Translations under genes and position numbers: made by a program
Assembly: GCA_934481445.1 (NCBI GenBank)
Contig: CAKSPC010000027.1
Coordinates: 1 to 36,617, forward strand
Origin: an uncultured Oscillospiraceae bacterium
GTDB lineage: Bacteria; Bacillota; Clostridia; Oscillospirales; Ruminococcaceae
Length of the DNA stretch: 36,617 nucleotides
Direction: 5' to 3'
Shown: one piece after another, positions 15,780 through 23,819 of the stretch
Layout: the number at the start of each line of letters is the position of its first letter
How positions within the stretch are numbered: the stretch's first letter is position 1
The notes under the pieces: generated by a model
What the model saw: only the letters and a program-made list of their open reading frames with translations
Databases searched by the model: none
What the model was told of the DNA's origin: nothing

Positions 15780-16139
15780 TCAGTCAAAAATGACCGGCGC
15801 GCGGAACTGCCTGCCGCACTGCGGACACACGCATGATATCTCGGGAGGGTTGGCGCCGTTTATCTTCTGGTAGAAATCCTGCAGGAACGCAAGGTCGGCG
15901 GTGAACAGCTTTTCGACCACCTTTGCGTCCACGATGGGCAGATCGCCGAGCTGCGTTATCACCCTTGCAAGCAGGATTATCGTAAGATAGCTCGGGTTCT
16001 GCTGAACGCGGGGATCCTTCAGCGGGACTATCTCGTCCGCCGCGGTTGCAAGGCGCATGACGCCCTCCTTGTGAAGATCTCCGTTTGCGTCTATATATCC
16101 TTTCGGAAGTATGAATTTATATTCGGTCTGAAATGCCAT
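15780..16139 (-). CDS. phage tail assembly/baseplate-like small protein, first gene of leftward operon
   Basis: 119 residues. It opens 'MAFQTEYKFILPKGYIDANG' with 'G.m.LATA.DEI.P..DPRVQ.NP.YL.iiLLaRVI', a pattern common to small proteins placed upstream of tube genes in CIS and myophage clusters (T4-baseplate/tail-chaperone-like). Near the C-terminus a 'CVCPQC' cluster could bind metal, although a second CxxC needed for a full ribbon is not seen. Start 16139 has AGGAGG 11 bp upstream and an extended -10 promoter further out. It is probably an assembly chaperone or minor baseplate protein. Confidence 0.8.
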   Translation of the reverse strand: MAFQTEYKFILPKGYIDANGDLHKEGVMRLATAADEIVPLKDPRVQQNPSYLTIILLARVITQLGDLPIVDAKVVEKLFTADLAFLQDFYQKINGANPPEISCVCPQCGRQFRAPVIFD

Positions 16140-16174
16140 ATCGCTTTTCGTCCTCCTGACAATAATTCATTATT

Positions 16175-16183
16175 ATTATAGCA
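16175..16183 (-). promoter_or_regulatory. extended -10 promoter for leftward CIS operon
   Basis: Read on the minus strand, the sequence is TGCTATAAT, a perfect extended -10 (TGnTATAAT), 36 bp before the start codon at 16139. The -35 position (about 16198-16203, TCCTTT) is poor, which fits an extended -10 or activator-dependent promoter. Confidence 0.7.
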
Positions 16184-16237
16184 CAAACAGGGAGAAAAAA
16201 GGAATATTTATCCGCGTTTTTTTGCACGCCTTTTGTA

Positions 16238-16259
16238 TTTTTGTGAGAAATGACAAAAA
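16238..16259. promoter_or_regulatory. candidate operator dyad between divergent promoters
   Basis: TTTTTGT - 8 bp - ACAAAAA is a perfect 7-bp inverted repeat (16238-16244 and 16253-16259). It lies upstream of both divergent promoters, about 41 bp from the rightward -35. It is AT-rich, so chance occurrence is possible. A shared regulator of both CIS operons could bind here. Confidence 0.3.
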
Positions 16260-16299
16260 GCTACAGAAAAATTTATTTTATTTGATGGCGGTATTCTAA

Positions 16300-16328
16300 T
16301 TGAAATAAATGGCTGAATATGATATAAT
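16300..16328 (+). promoter_or_regulatory. sigma-A type promoter for rightward CIS operon
   Basis: TTGAAA (16300-16305), a 17-bp spacer and TATAAT (16323-16328) form a near-consensus housekeeping promoter. An AT-rich stretch just upstream (16265-16285) may act as an UP element. The first start codon is 35 bp downstream at 16363. Confidence 0.85.
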
Positions 16329-16362
16329 GAATTATAAGCTTGCAGACTGACGGAGTGTAATT

Positions 16363-16896
16363 ATGCATAAATTTACCGACAGACAGCATGAAAAAGCCGT
16401 TCGGCACGATCACGAGCCGCAGCGCGGCAATGCGCTGGACGAGGTGCTCTGTGTATGTGACATCAACTCCGAGCTTATCGGAGAACTCCGTGACGAACTG
16501 CACGAACGCTCCAGCGAGATACGCAACACCGAGCTTGATACGGAGCAGCCCGAGAACGAGGAGCAGCGCGAGGACGCGGAGCGCAGGATAGCCGCGCGGG
16601 ACGATGACGAAGCCTTTGACGACAGGATGCGCTCCGAGGTGGTGAAATTCGCCGACGATGGGATAAGACCCGAGCGCGACCGCACCCTGCTTGCGGGCAT
16701 GGAGGAAACGGCACAGTCGTCCGTCCGCAGGATGGAGTATCTCGAGCGCGAGCGCAGCACCAAGGAGCGCGTCGCGATAGAGCGCATCCCCGTTACGAAA
16801 ATGGACGCGGACAGGTTCGATTTCCTGCTTCGGCGCAGAAGCGGGGAAGAGGAAGAAACAGCGGAAGATCCCCATAATAAGGAGGATAACGAATGA
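16363..16896 (+). CDS. charged helical protein of unknown function, first gene of rightward operon
   Basis: 177 residues, very rich in Glu, Arg and Asp and almost free of long hydrophobic runs. It is probably helical or partly disordered, with a His/Arg/Lys-rich start and an acidic tail. One central hydrophobic patch (about 27-40, ALDEVLCVCDINSEL) may pack against a partner. I do not recognise a family. GGAG lies 7 bp before the ATG. Its stop overlaps the next start (ATGA at 16893), so it is translationally coupled to the YbjN-like gene. As promoter-proximal gene before the sheath it could be a chaperone, an adaptor or a regulator. Confidence 0.8.
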   Translation: MHKFTDRQHEKAVRHDHEPQRGNALDEVLCVCDINSELIGELRDELHERSSEIRNTELDTEQPENEEQREDAERRIAARDDDEAFDDRMRSEVVKFADDGIRPERDRTLLAGMEETAQSSVRRMEYLERERSTKERVAIERIPVTKMDADRFDFLLRRRSGEEEETAEDPHNKEDNE

Positions 16897-17375
16897 CAGA
16901 ACTGATAAAGCAGGTGCTGGAGGAATATCAATGGAAGTATTCCGAGAGCGGAGGCGTTCTGCGCATCGAGGTGGACGGCGAGAATTCGTCGTGGTCAGCC
17001 TTTGTGCGGACGGAGGGCAGCGACAGCTTTTCCTGCTACGCGGTGCTTCCCGTAAGGGCGGAGAAGGACACGCTCATAAGCGTTATGAAGCTGCTGCACG
17101 ACATAAACTATGCCGTGCGGATAGGCAGCTTTGAGATAGGACTTTCCGACGGCGACGGGCAGATAATGCTCAAGACCTGCGGAATTCTTTCGGAAAGCCT
17201 TATAAAGAACGATCCCACCGAGGCAAAGGAGATCATCCGCAGGGTGATCGCCTACAATATGCTGACGATGGATTTCTACGCGCGCCACATCATCAAGGCG
17301 ATATGCGGCGGCGAGGTCGATCTCGGCACGATACTTAACAGCGGTAAAGAAAATGAAAGGGGTGAACAGATTTAA
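16893..17375 (+). CDS. YbjN-like / secretion-chaperone-like protein
   Basis: 160 residues. The layout of one N-terminal helix, a beta sheet (about 20-90) and two long C-terminal helices ('DPTEAKEIIRRVIAYNMLTMDFYARHI', split here around residue 125) resembles the YbjN family, which shares its fold with type III secretion chaperones. No catalytic motif is visible. It lies 33 bp before the sheath gene and is coupled to the charged protein upstream (AAGGAGG before the ATG at 16893). It could keep sheath or cargo soluble. The assignment rests on pattern recognition. Confidence 0.65.
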   Translation: MTELIKQVLEEYQWKYSESGGVLRIEVDGENSSWSAFVRTEGSDSFSCYAVLPVRAEKDTLISVMKLLHDINYAVRIGSFEIGLSDGDGQIMLKTCGILSESLIKNDPTEAKEIIRRVIAYNMLTMDFYARHIIKAICGGEVDLGTILNSGKENERGEQI

Positions 17376-17408
17376 CGCCGGCACAGCCGAGCGCTTAAAT
17401 CAGACAGC

Positions 17409-19148
17409 ATGGCAGAATATTTATCACCGGGCGTATACGTTGAGGAATTTGACAGCGGCTCCGTACCTATGGAGGGCGTTGGCACAAGCACCGCAGGCTT
17501 TGTGGGCGTTGCGGAAAAGGGCCCCGCTGAGGGCGCTCCCGTTCTGGTCACCAACTTTGCGGATTTCAGACGCATTTTTGGCTCCTACCTGTCCGAACGC
17601 GAGTTCGGCGAGTACCGCTATCTTGCGTATTCCGTGAACCAGTTCTTCACAAACGGCGGCACACGCTGCTTTGTCAAGAGAGTTGTTCCCGCGGACGCCG
17701 CATATGCGGGCAGCACGGAGGACTCTAAGTCCGCTCCCGTGGTCATCTTCGCGAAGAACCCCGGCGCATGGGGCAACAAGGTTACCGTAAAGGTAGCTCC
17801 CTCCGTAAGCTTCAAGACGCAGATCCTTGAAATCATAAAGGCTGCGAACGATAAGGACGCAAAGTACCGCGTAAAGAACGCTTCCGGTATCGCCGAGGGC
17901 GATGTCATCGCATTTACGGACGGCACAGCTTATGTCGAGAACGTTGTAACCGCGGTAGACGGAAACGTTATTTCCCTTGCGAAGCCATTTGACGAGGGCG
18001 TTGTTGACACCAATCTTGTTCCCAAGAAGATCGTCGGCGTATGCACGGCGGATATCGAGGTGTCCTACGACGGGCAGGCGGAGAAGTACGAGTTCGTTAC
18101 GATGAACCCCGCTTCCCCCGACTACATAAACACTAAGCTCGCGAAGAGCGATCTTATCACCGTAAATGCCGTTCAGCAGGCTGAACCCGTTTCCGTTTAC
18201 GAACTGTTTACGGGCATGAAGCAGGGCGGCGAGGCGCTTATCAATCTCTTCGGCGGCACAAACGGCACTGCAGGCGCACTCAGCGCAGGCGATTTCATCG
18301 GCGAGGACAAGGGTCCCGGCAACCGCACGGGTATCCAGGCGTTCATCGACAACAGCGATGTAAGCGTAATGGCTGTCCCCGGCGTTACCGATCCGAATGT
18401 TCAGATGAGCCTTGTTGCGCACTGCGAGAACGCGGGAAGCAGATTTGCTATCCTCGACCTCCCGAAGGACGTAAAGGGCGTTAACGACATCATCGCACAG
18501 CGCGATATTTTCGACACATCCTATGCGGCGATGTATCATCCGTGGGTAAAGGTGTTCGACCCGCTTACCAAGAATTCCGCGGCGATACCTCCGTCCGGTT
18601 CTGTAGCCGGTATATTCGCACGCTCCGACAACTCCCGCGGAGTTTGGAAGGCGCCCGCAAACGAAGTTGTAAGCGGCTGCGTCGGTCTTGAATGCACATA
18701 CACTTCCGGCGAGCAGGATATCCTCAACCCCCGCGGCGTAAACCTCATCAGAAGCTTCCCGGGTCAGGGTATCAAGGTCTGGGGCGCGAGAACCCTCAGC
18801 TCCAACGGCCAGTGGAAGTACATAAACGTTAGACGACTGTTCATCTTCCTTGAAGAATCCATCAAGGCGAACACGAACTGGGTAGTTTTCGAGCCGAACG
18901 ACACCACGCTCTGGCTGCGCGTAAAGCGTACAATAGAAGTGTTCCTTTCCGGTATGTGGAAGAACGGCGCGTTCGCCGGCGGCTCCGAGGACGAGGCTTT
19001 CTTTGTAGACATCGGTCCGAATACCATGTCGAAGGACGACATCGACAACGGCAGACTTATCTGTGTTATCGGCGTTGCACCCGTCAAGCCTGCTGAGTTC
19101 GTTGTATTCAGACTTACTCAGAAAACTTCCGATTCTTCGGCAGAGTAA
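17409..19148 (+). CDS. contractile tail sheath protein
   Basis: 579 residues. The start MAEYLSPGVYVEEFDSGS and 'GVGTSTAGFVGVAEKGP' are the hallmark of CIS/myophage sheath proteins. The C-terminal domain has 'INVRRLFIFLEESIKANTNWVVFEPND', 'LWLRVKRTIEVFL' and 'GVAPVKPAEFVVFRLTQ', also typical. The central insert (about 130-260) is the variable surface domain. The sheath polymerises around the tube and contracts to drive it. Only one sheath gene is seen, against three in Afp. Codons favour ATC over ATA, unlike the neighbouring genes, which fits high expression. Curiously, no Shine-Dalgarno sequence lies in the 15 bp before the ATG. Confidence 0.98.
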   Translation: MAEYLSPGVYVEEFDSGSVPMEGVGTSTAGFVGVAEKGPAEGAPVLVTNFADFRRIFGSYLSEREFGEYRYLAYSVNQFFTNGGTRCFVKRVVPADAAYAGSTEDSKSAPVVIFAKNPGAWGNKVTVKVAPSVSFKTQILEIIKAANDKDAKYRVKNASGIAEGDVIAFTDGTAYVENVVTAVDGNVISLAKPFDEGVVDTNLVPKKIVGVCTADIEVSYDGQAEKYEFVTMNPASPDYINTKLAKSDLITVNAVQQAEPVSVYELFTGMKQGGEALINLFGGTNGTAGALSAGDFIGEDKGPGNRTGIQAFIDNSDVSVMAVPGVTDPNVQMSLVAHCENAGSRFAILDLPKDVKGVNDIIAQRDIFDTSYAAMYHPWVKVFDPLTKNSAAIPPSGSVAGIFARSDNSRGVWKAPANEVVSGCVGLECTYTSGEQDILNPRGVNLIRSFPGQGIKVWGARTLSSNGQWKYINVRRLFIFLEESIKANTNWVVFEPNDTTLWLRVKRTIEVFLSGMWKNGAFAGGSEDEAFFVDIGPNTMSKDDIDNGRLICVIGVAPVKPAEFVVFRLTQKTSDSSAE

Positions 19149-19166
19149 TTGAAAGGAGCATGAAAA

Positions 19167-19604
19167 ATGGCACTTGAACAGTACCCCTACAAGAACTACC
19201 GATTCAAGGTTGAGGTAGACAGCGTTATGGTGGCGGGCTTCAGCGAAGTTTCGGGCTTTGACGCAACGATAGACGTTATCGAATACCGCGAGGGCGACGC
19301 AGTGGTGAACACACCAAGAAAGCAGCCCGGCCTTGTAAAATACAGCAACATCACATTTAAGCGCGGAGTTATCGACGACATTGATTTCTATACATGGATA
19401 GAGGAAGCTTTCTCCGGCAACCTTACAAGAAAGACCATTGTTGTAAACCTGTGTGATGACACCGACGCGGTTGTGGCTTCGTGGCAGATAATCAACGCAT
19501 GGCCCGCAAAGTACACGGGACCCGACCTCAACGGTCTTGGTTCCGAAGTTGCGGTGGAAACCGTCGAGTTTGCACACGAGGGCTGCAGCAGACTTGCTGT
19601 CTGA
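19167..19604 (+). CDS. inner tube protein, Hcp/gp19/Afp1-like
   Basis: 145 residues. 'YPYKNYRFKVEVDSVMVAGFSEVSGFDA', '.VIEYREGD', 'KQPGLVKYSNITFKRGV' and 'WPAKYTGPDLNGLGSEVAVETVEFAHEG' are the standard tail-tube pattern. It forms the hexameric rings of the inner tube. It follows the sheath by 18 bp with AAAGGAG before the ATG. The paralogue at 14969-15556 in the opposite operon probably makes the first ring. Confidence 0.97.
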   Translation: MALEQYPYKNYRFKVEVDSVMVAGFSEVSGFDATIDVIEYREGDAVVNTPRKQPGLVKYSNITFKRGVIDDIDFYTWIEEAFSGNLTRKTIVVNLCDDTDAVVASWQIINAWPAKYTGPDLNGLGSEVAVETVEFAHEGCSRLAV

Positions 19605-19617
19605 TAACTGATCTCTA

Positions 19618-19648
19618 CGCACTGCATCGCATGGAACGGTGCAGTGCG
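19618..19648 (+). terminator. stem-loop after sheath-tube pair (partial terminator or mRNA stabiliser)
   Basis: CGCACTGCA (19618-19626) pairs with TGCAGTGCG (19640-19648), a 9-bp perfect stem with a 13-base loop, followed by CTTTGTGCTTTATT. The T-run is broken, so read-through is likely. It would protect or over-represent the sheath-tube message relative to downstream baseplate genes. Confidence 0.6.
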
Positions 19649-19685
19649 CTTTGTGCTTTATTAACGAAATTGAAGGAGGGGCGGC

Positions 19686-22600
19686 ATGAACAGCGTAAAG
19701 CCGTTTCAGCCCAGACAGGGGCTGAAACCCGCGGTGCGGAAAATATCAACGCTGGACGAAACGCCGTCCCCGTTTCCGTTCGAGCGGGACAGCGAACTTA
19801 CGTTCAAGGCGGAGCAGCAGGGCATGGGAGAAATGCTGCTTATGCTCCTCGAGGCGCTGAGGCAGTTCCGCGCGCAGAGCACCACCAACATTTCCGTCGG
19901 CGGGAGCACCACGGTGGTTCGGCAGAACATCTGCAATATCATAAACAATTTCCGCGCGGCGGCTTACGGAAGTACTGATATCCGCCTGCGGTCGCTTATA
20001 AACAGCCTTGAAAGCAGCTTTGCGGAAGGGAGCACGGTTTCCCTTGAGCAGACGGAGGAGCTTATAAACAACGTAGGGAGCTGCCTTAATGACTTTCGGC
20101 AGTATTTGCGGCGCAGCGCTTCCGTTTCGCAGATAACCGAAAATATACTGAAAAGCTCCGAAAAGGACGCGCGGAAGTATATTTCGGAATTAAAAAAAAA
20201 CTTTGAAATAAGCAATTCCGCGGCGCAGTTTCTGAGTGTTTTTGCGGAGGGCGCGGATGGGCGCTTAGGCGGAAAAAAGTCCGTCGGCATTACGGAGCGG
20301 CATGATATAACCGAGCGGAATTTCTCCTCGGATACGCTGGTCTATTCCCTCAGCGGGAATGGCGCAAACATTGCAAGCAACACGCAGATTTCCCACCTGA
20401 GCGAAGCCGAAAAGACTTTCAGTGTGCCTGCCGATGGCGGGAATACTGGAAATATCGTAAACAACACGCAGACTTCGCACCTCAGCAAAAACGAAAAAAC
20501 ATTCGTCGCGCCTGCCAACGGCGGCAATATCGAAAGCATCGTAAACAACACACATATCTCCCACCACGGCAAAACGGAAAAAACATTTGGTGTGCCAGTT
20601 GGCAGCAATATCGAAAGCATCATAAACAACACAAAGATTTCCCACCTCGGCGAAACCGAAAAAGCGATCTTCGCGCCTGCCAACGGCGGCAATATCGAAA
20701 GCAGCGTAAACAACACGCAGATCTCTCAACCCGGCGAAATTGAAAAAACATTCGTCGCGCCTGTCAACGGCGGCAATATTGAAAACATCGTAAGCAATAC
20801 GCAGATTTCTCACCTCGGCGAAACCGAAAAAGTATTCAGCGTGCCTGCCAGCGTGGTGAATACCGAAAACATCGTAAATAACACGACCTCCCGCTTCAGC
20901 GAAAACGAGTTGACGTTTGCTGTGCCCGGCCGCGGAGCGAATGCGGTGGACAGCGTTTATAACACGCGGAATTTCTATCGCGGCGAAATTGAAAAAACGC
21001 TCGGCATATCCGACGTTGGGTATATCAGGGAGCTTATTTCGCAGAGGGAGCTCTTTTTCGAAAGAACCGCGGTGAGCCTGTTCGAGCGCGGCGCGGATAT
21101 TTCTTCTGCGGGCAATACGGCGGCGCGGGAGGGTTCGGAAAGGACATCAGCACCACGCGGGGGCGCTTCGGGCGAAAACGAGTATTATCACAGTGGGGAG
21201 CATTACGAAAGTAATTCTTCCGTGCACGTTGTCATTGCGGAGCGCGGCAATGCCGACGAAACCGCGGGTGCTGCCCGCGACAGCGGCGCGGAATATTCCG
21301 TTTTGATCAGAAACGGCGGGGCGTTTGCAAAGGTGCTGAATATTTTCGGCGGCAATTCCTATGCTTACGAGAAGCGCTCGCTGACCGGCGGGGATATTTC
21401 GGGCGGTGATGTTTCCCAGGCGGAAAATAATGCTGCTTTTTTCGGCGGGAGCATGGCTTCTTCTGTGCACAGCAATATGCGCAATGAAATTAATATCCCG
21501 CGGGGGAATGCGTTTTTCGGCGGGATCTCGGGCGGGGTGAATGTTTTTGCGCCGATTTCGGTGGATAAATATTTCGCGTCGGGCAGTGCGTCCTCGGTTT
21601 TTGGGGGAGATACGCTGGTTTATTCGACGGCGCTGAATTCGGAGATACTGCGGGATGTCCTGCGGGAAAAATTCGCACAAAATTCGGCGGCGCCCGACGG
21701 CGCCGAAACGATACCCGCGCGGCATGAGAACAACAATTCCGAAACGGAAACGAAAAGCGCCTTTATTTCGGATAATGTCACCGAAAAAAACAGCGTGACG
21801 AGCAATACTTCGTCAGATGTTCTGCGGGAAAAAACCGCCGCATTTTCTTCGGGAAAAACCGAAAACACCATCGAAAAATCGACGTCGGATATCATCCGCA
21901 GCGCAGTTGTTAAAAGCGCCTTTGCGGAGTTTGAACGCGATGTGCTTCATCTTTCCGAGAGCCGCGAAACGGCTTCAACAGACAGTCCGCTCATATCAAA
22001 GCAGGACTTCGCGAGTGTTTTTTCGGAGGTCATCAATAACTCCGCCGAAAGGCGCACGGAAAATATGCGGCACTATCTGAAGGAGGTTTTCGGGGATAAT
22101 TCGGCGGAGAGAATATTCGATACGCTGACCCTGCGCGACCGCAGCAGTATGGAATATTTCGGCGATTTGACCGAGAAAAACGAATATCGTTACGGCGGGA
22201 ATGTTTCGATGGGGGATATCCGCAATTCCTACGAAAAGGGCGAGTTTATCAGGATCAACTCCATTTCCGAAAACGGAGCATTTTCGGAAACAAATTTGCT
22301 TTCCGAAACCAACATACTTCCCGTGATAAATACTGCGGAAAACACACTTTCCGAAAACAATTCATTTTCCGAATCTGACCTGCTTTCCAAGAGCAGCGCG
22401 GTTTCCGAAAGCCGCACGGAGCAGCATCTCGAAAACGCTGCCGAGATGGTTTATAAACTTGCGGATGGCGGCGCGGCGCGGTATTCCGCCTTTCGCGGGG
22501 AATACGGCGGGGTAGCGGTAAACCGCTTTTTCGGCGGGAGCAAACTCTACGAAAGCCTTTCTTCGGCGCTCGGCGGGAATGTTTATTCGGGCGGCTTGAC

Positions 22601-23801
22601 GCTTGGCGGCGCGGAGCTTTCAACAGAATATGCGAGGGGCAGAGCGGTAAATTCCGCCGATGTGCGCCGGGATAATTTCTCCTACGGCGAGGAAAACACC
22701 TACCTGCAAAGTGCGGCAGAAAACACGGTGATCCGGCGCGGCGGCGCGGATATCCGCAGGATGCTGCGGGGGGCGGATGCGAAAAATCTGTTCCTGCGGC
22801 AGGCGGGGGACAACATCCTGCGCGCGACCACGGAAAAAACAGGAGGAAGCGGCGCGGGCGGCAACGTCGGCGAGGTAAGGCTGTTCGTTTCGGGGAGCAC
22901 GGCGGCGCAGGACAATGCAGACCTGACGGTATTTTTCAACGGCGCGGATAATAATTATTTTGCAGGGAAGGCAATAGTTTTCCGCGGCGGAACAAATTAC
23001 CGCGCGGGCGGCGGCAGCGTGATCAATGGGCAGGCGGAAACAGAGCGCTTGTCGGCGGGAACAAGCCGCAGCGCGGGCAGTAATGATGTGCGGAATTATT
23101 ACGAAACGCTCGGCGGCTATGTACTGCGGAATTATCGTTTTTTCGATTTCAGCGACAACAGCAGGTTTTACGGCGGCGGCGCGGAGGAACGACGCTATTA
23201 CGAAGCAGTTGACAATACTGATCTGCGAAACGAACTGCGTGTGCATAACGGCGGGGAGAACAGCGCGTACTTCATCGCAATGAAAGGCAATGGTTCGAGG
23301 ATATATAGTCGGGCGGCGTTCATCAATCTTTCTGACCGAAACGAAAAATCCTATTTCGGAAATACGGAACTGAATTACGCCGAGAGCCGCGTTTCAGAGA
23401 ACAGCTACGCGGAATTAAACACGGAAAATATACAGGTTCAGACGACGGGCGGGGGAGAAGTTCCGCAGGACGGCGCGATGATACTCGCCGTGATACCGCG
23501 CCGCGGGGCGGAGGAAAGATCCGCCGCCGGGGAAAGCAGCACGGCGGAGGTATCGGAAAAACGTCCCGCCGAGGATACGCGCGGCTCTGAAATCAATGCA
23601 AAGGCGCTTCAGGCGGACGAGCGGGAGCTGAAAACCGCCGTTGCCGAAACGGTGCGGGAGCTTGCGGCAACGGACAGGGAATTTATACAGAATGTCAGCG
23701 GCAGCGTTTTCACGCGGGAGAGCACCGAGCTGCTGTGCGATATCGTTATCGAGCGGCTGGAGAACAGGCTGCGAACCGAAAGCAGGATAAGCGGACGATA
23801 G
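19686..23801 (+). CDS. 1371-aa repeat protein, candidate tape measure or lumen cargo
   Basis: No family recognised. Residues 1-60 are Pro-rich and polar, and 45-200 look helical (LLMLLEALRQFR, ELINNVGSCLNDFRQYL). Residues about 230-435 contain eight copies of a 28-residue unit with the core 'NNTQISHLxExEKTF'. The middle (440-1290) is low-complexity, rich in Asn, Ser, Gly and Glu, with short recurrences such as 'FSETNLLSE' and 'FFGG'. The last 70 residues are again charged helix. There is no signal peptide or membrane segment. It sits between the tube gene and an Afp7-like baseplate gene, where a length-determining or tube-filling protein is plausible. A disordered repetitive tape measure would be atypical, so a tube-loaded cargo or an assembly scaffold is an alternative. 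The ATG follows AAGGAGGGG. Confidence 0.85.
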   Translation: MNSVKPFQPRQGLKPAVRKISTLDETPSPFPFERDSELTFKAEQQGMGEMLLMLLEALRQFRAQSTTNISVGGSTTVVRQNICNIINNFRAAAYGSTDIRLRSLINSLESSFAEGSTVSLEQTEELINNVGSCLNDFRQYLRRSASVSQITENILKSSEKDARKYISELKKNFEISNSAAQFLSVFAEGADGRLGGKKSVGITERHDITERNFSSDTLVYSLSGNGANIASNTQISHLSEAEKTFSVPADGGNTGNIVNNTQTSHLSKNEKTFVAPANGGNIESIVNNTHISHHGKTEKTFGVPVGSNIESIINNTKISHLGETEKAIFAPANGGNIESSVNNTQISQPGEIEKTFVAPVNGGNIENIVSNTQISHLGETEKVFSVPASVVNTENIVNNTTSRFSENELTFAVPGRGANAVDSVYNTRNFYRGEIEKTLGISDVGYIRELISQRELFFERTAVSLFERGADISSAGNTAAREGSERTSAPRGGASGENEYYHSGEHYESNSSVHVVIAERGNADETAGAARDSGAEYSVLIRNGGAFAKVLNIFGGNSYAYEKRSLTGGDISGGDVSQAENNAAFFGGSMASSVHSNMRNEINIPRGNAFFGGISGGVNVFAPISVDKYFASGSASSVFGGDTLVYSTALNSEILRDVLREKFAQNSAAPDGAETIPARHENNNSETETKSAFISDNVTEKNSVTSNTSSDVLREKTAAFSSGKTENTIEKSTSDIIRSAVVKSAFAEFERDVLHLSESRETASTDSPLISKQDFASVFSEVINNSAERRTENMRHYLKEVFGDNSAERIFDTLTLRDRSSMEYFGDLTEKNEYRYGGNVSMGDIRNSYEKGEFIRINSISENGAFSETNLLSETNILPVINTAENTLSENNSFSESDLLSKSSAVSESRTEQHLENAAEMVYKLADGGAARYSAFRGEYGGVAVNRFFGGSKLYESLSSALGGNVYSGGLTLGGAELSTEYARGRAVNSADVRRDNFSYGEENTYLQSAAENTVIRRGGADIRRMLRGADAKNLFLRQAGDNILRATTEKTGGSGAGGNVGEVRLFVSGSTAAQDNADLTVFFNGADNNYFAGKAIVFRGGTNYRAGGGSVINGQAETERLSAGTSRSAGSNDVRNYYETLGGYVLRNYRFFDFSDNSRFYGGGAEERRYYEAVDNTDLRNELRVHNGGENSAYFIAMKGNGSRIYSRAAFINLSDRNEKSYFGNTELNYAESRVSENSYAELNTENIQVQTTGGGEVPQDGAMILAVIPRRGAEERSAAGESSTAEVSEKRPAEDTRGSEINAKALQADERELKTAVAETVRELAATDREFIQNVSGSVFTRESTELLCDIVIERLENRLRTESRISGR
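20379..20985 (+). repeat. eight tandem 84-bp coding repeats (28-aa units)
   Basis: An AAYACR landmark recurs at about 20379, 20463, 20547, 20628, 20712, 20796, 20880 and 20961. Spacings are 84, 84, 81, 84, 84, 84 and 81 bp, always whole codons. Copies differ at many bases but keep the protein pattern, with later copies more divergent. Confidence 0.9.
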
Positions 23802-23819
23802 GCGAGAGGAGGAGCATGA

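Noticed and set aside
15574..16139. Programmed frameshift between the two small genes, as for phage tail chaperones
   Set aside because: Each has its own start and ribosome site, and no slippery heptamer was seen near the first stop.
17424..19622. 732-codon open frame on the minus strand opposite sheath and tube
   Set aside because: Exact antisense shadow of two clearly recognised genes; no ribosome site or family pattern.
20379..20985. Possible CRISPR-like array from regular ~84-bp spacing
   Set aside because: Repeats are in-frame codons of a long gene, vary in sequence, and lack identical repeats with unique spacers.
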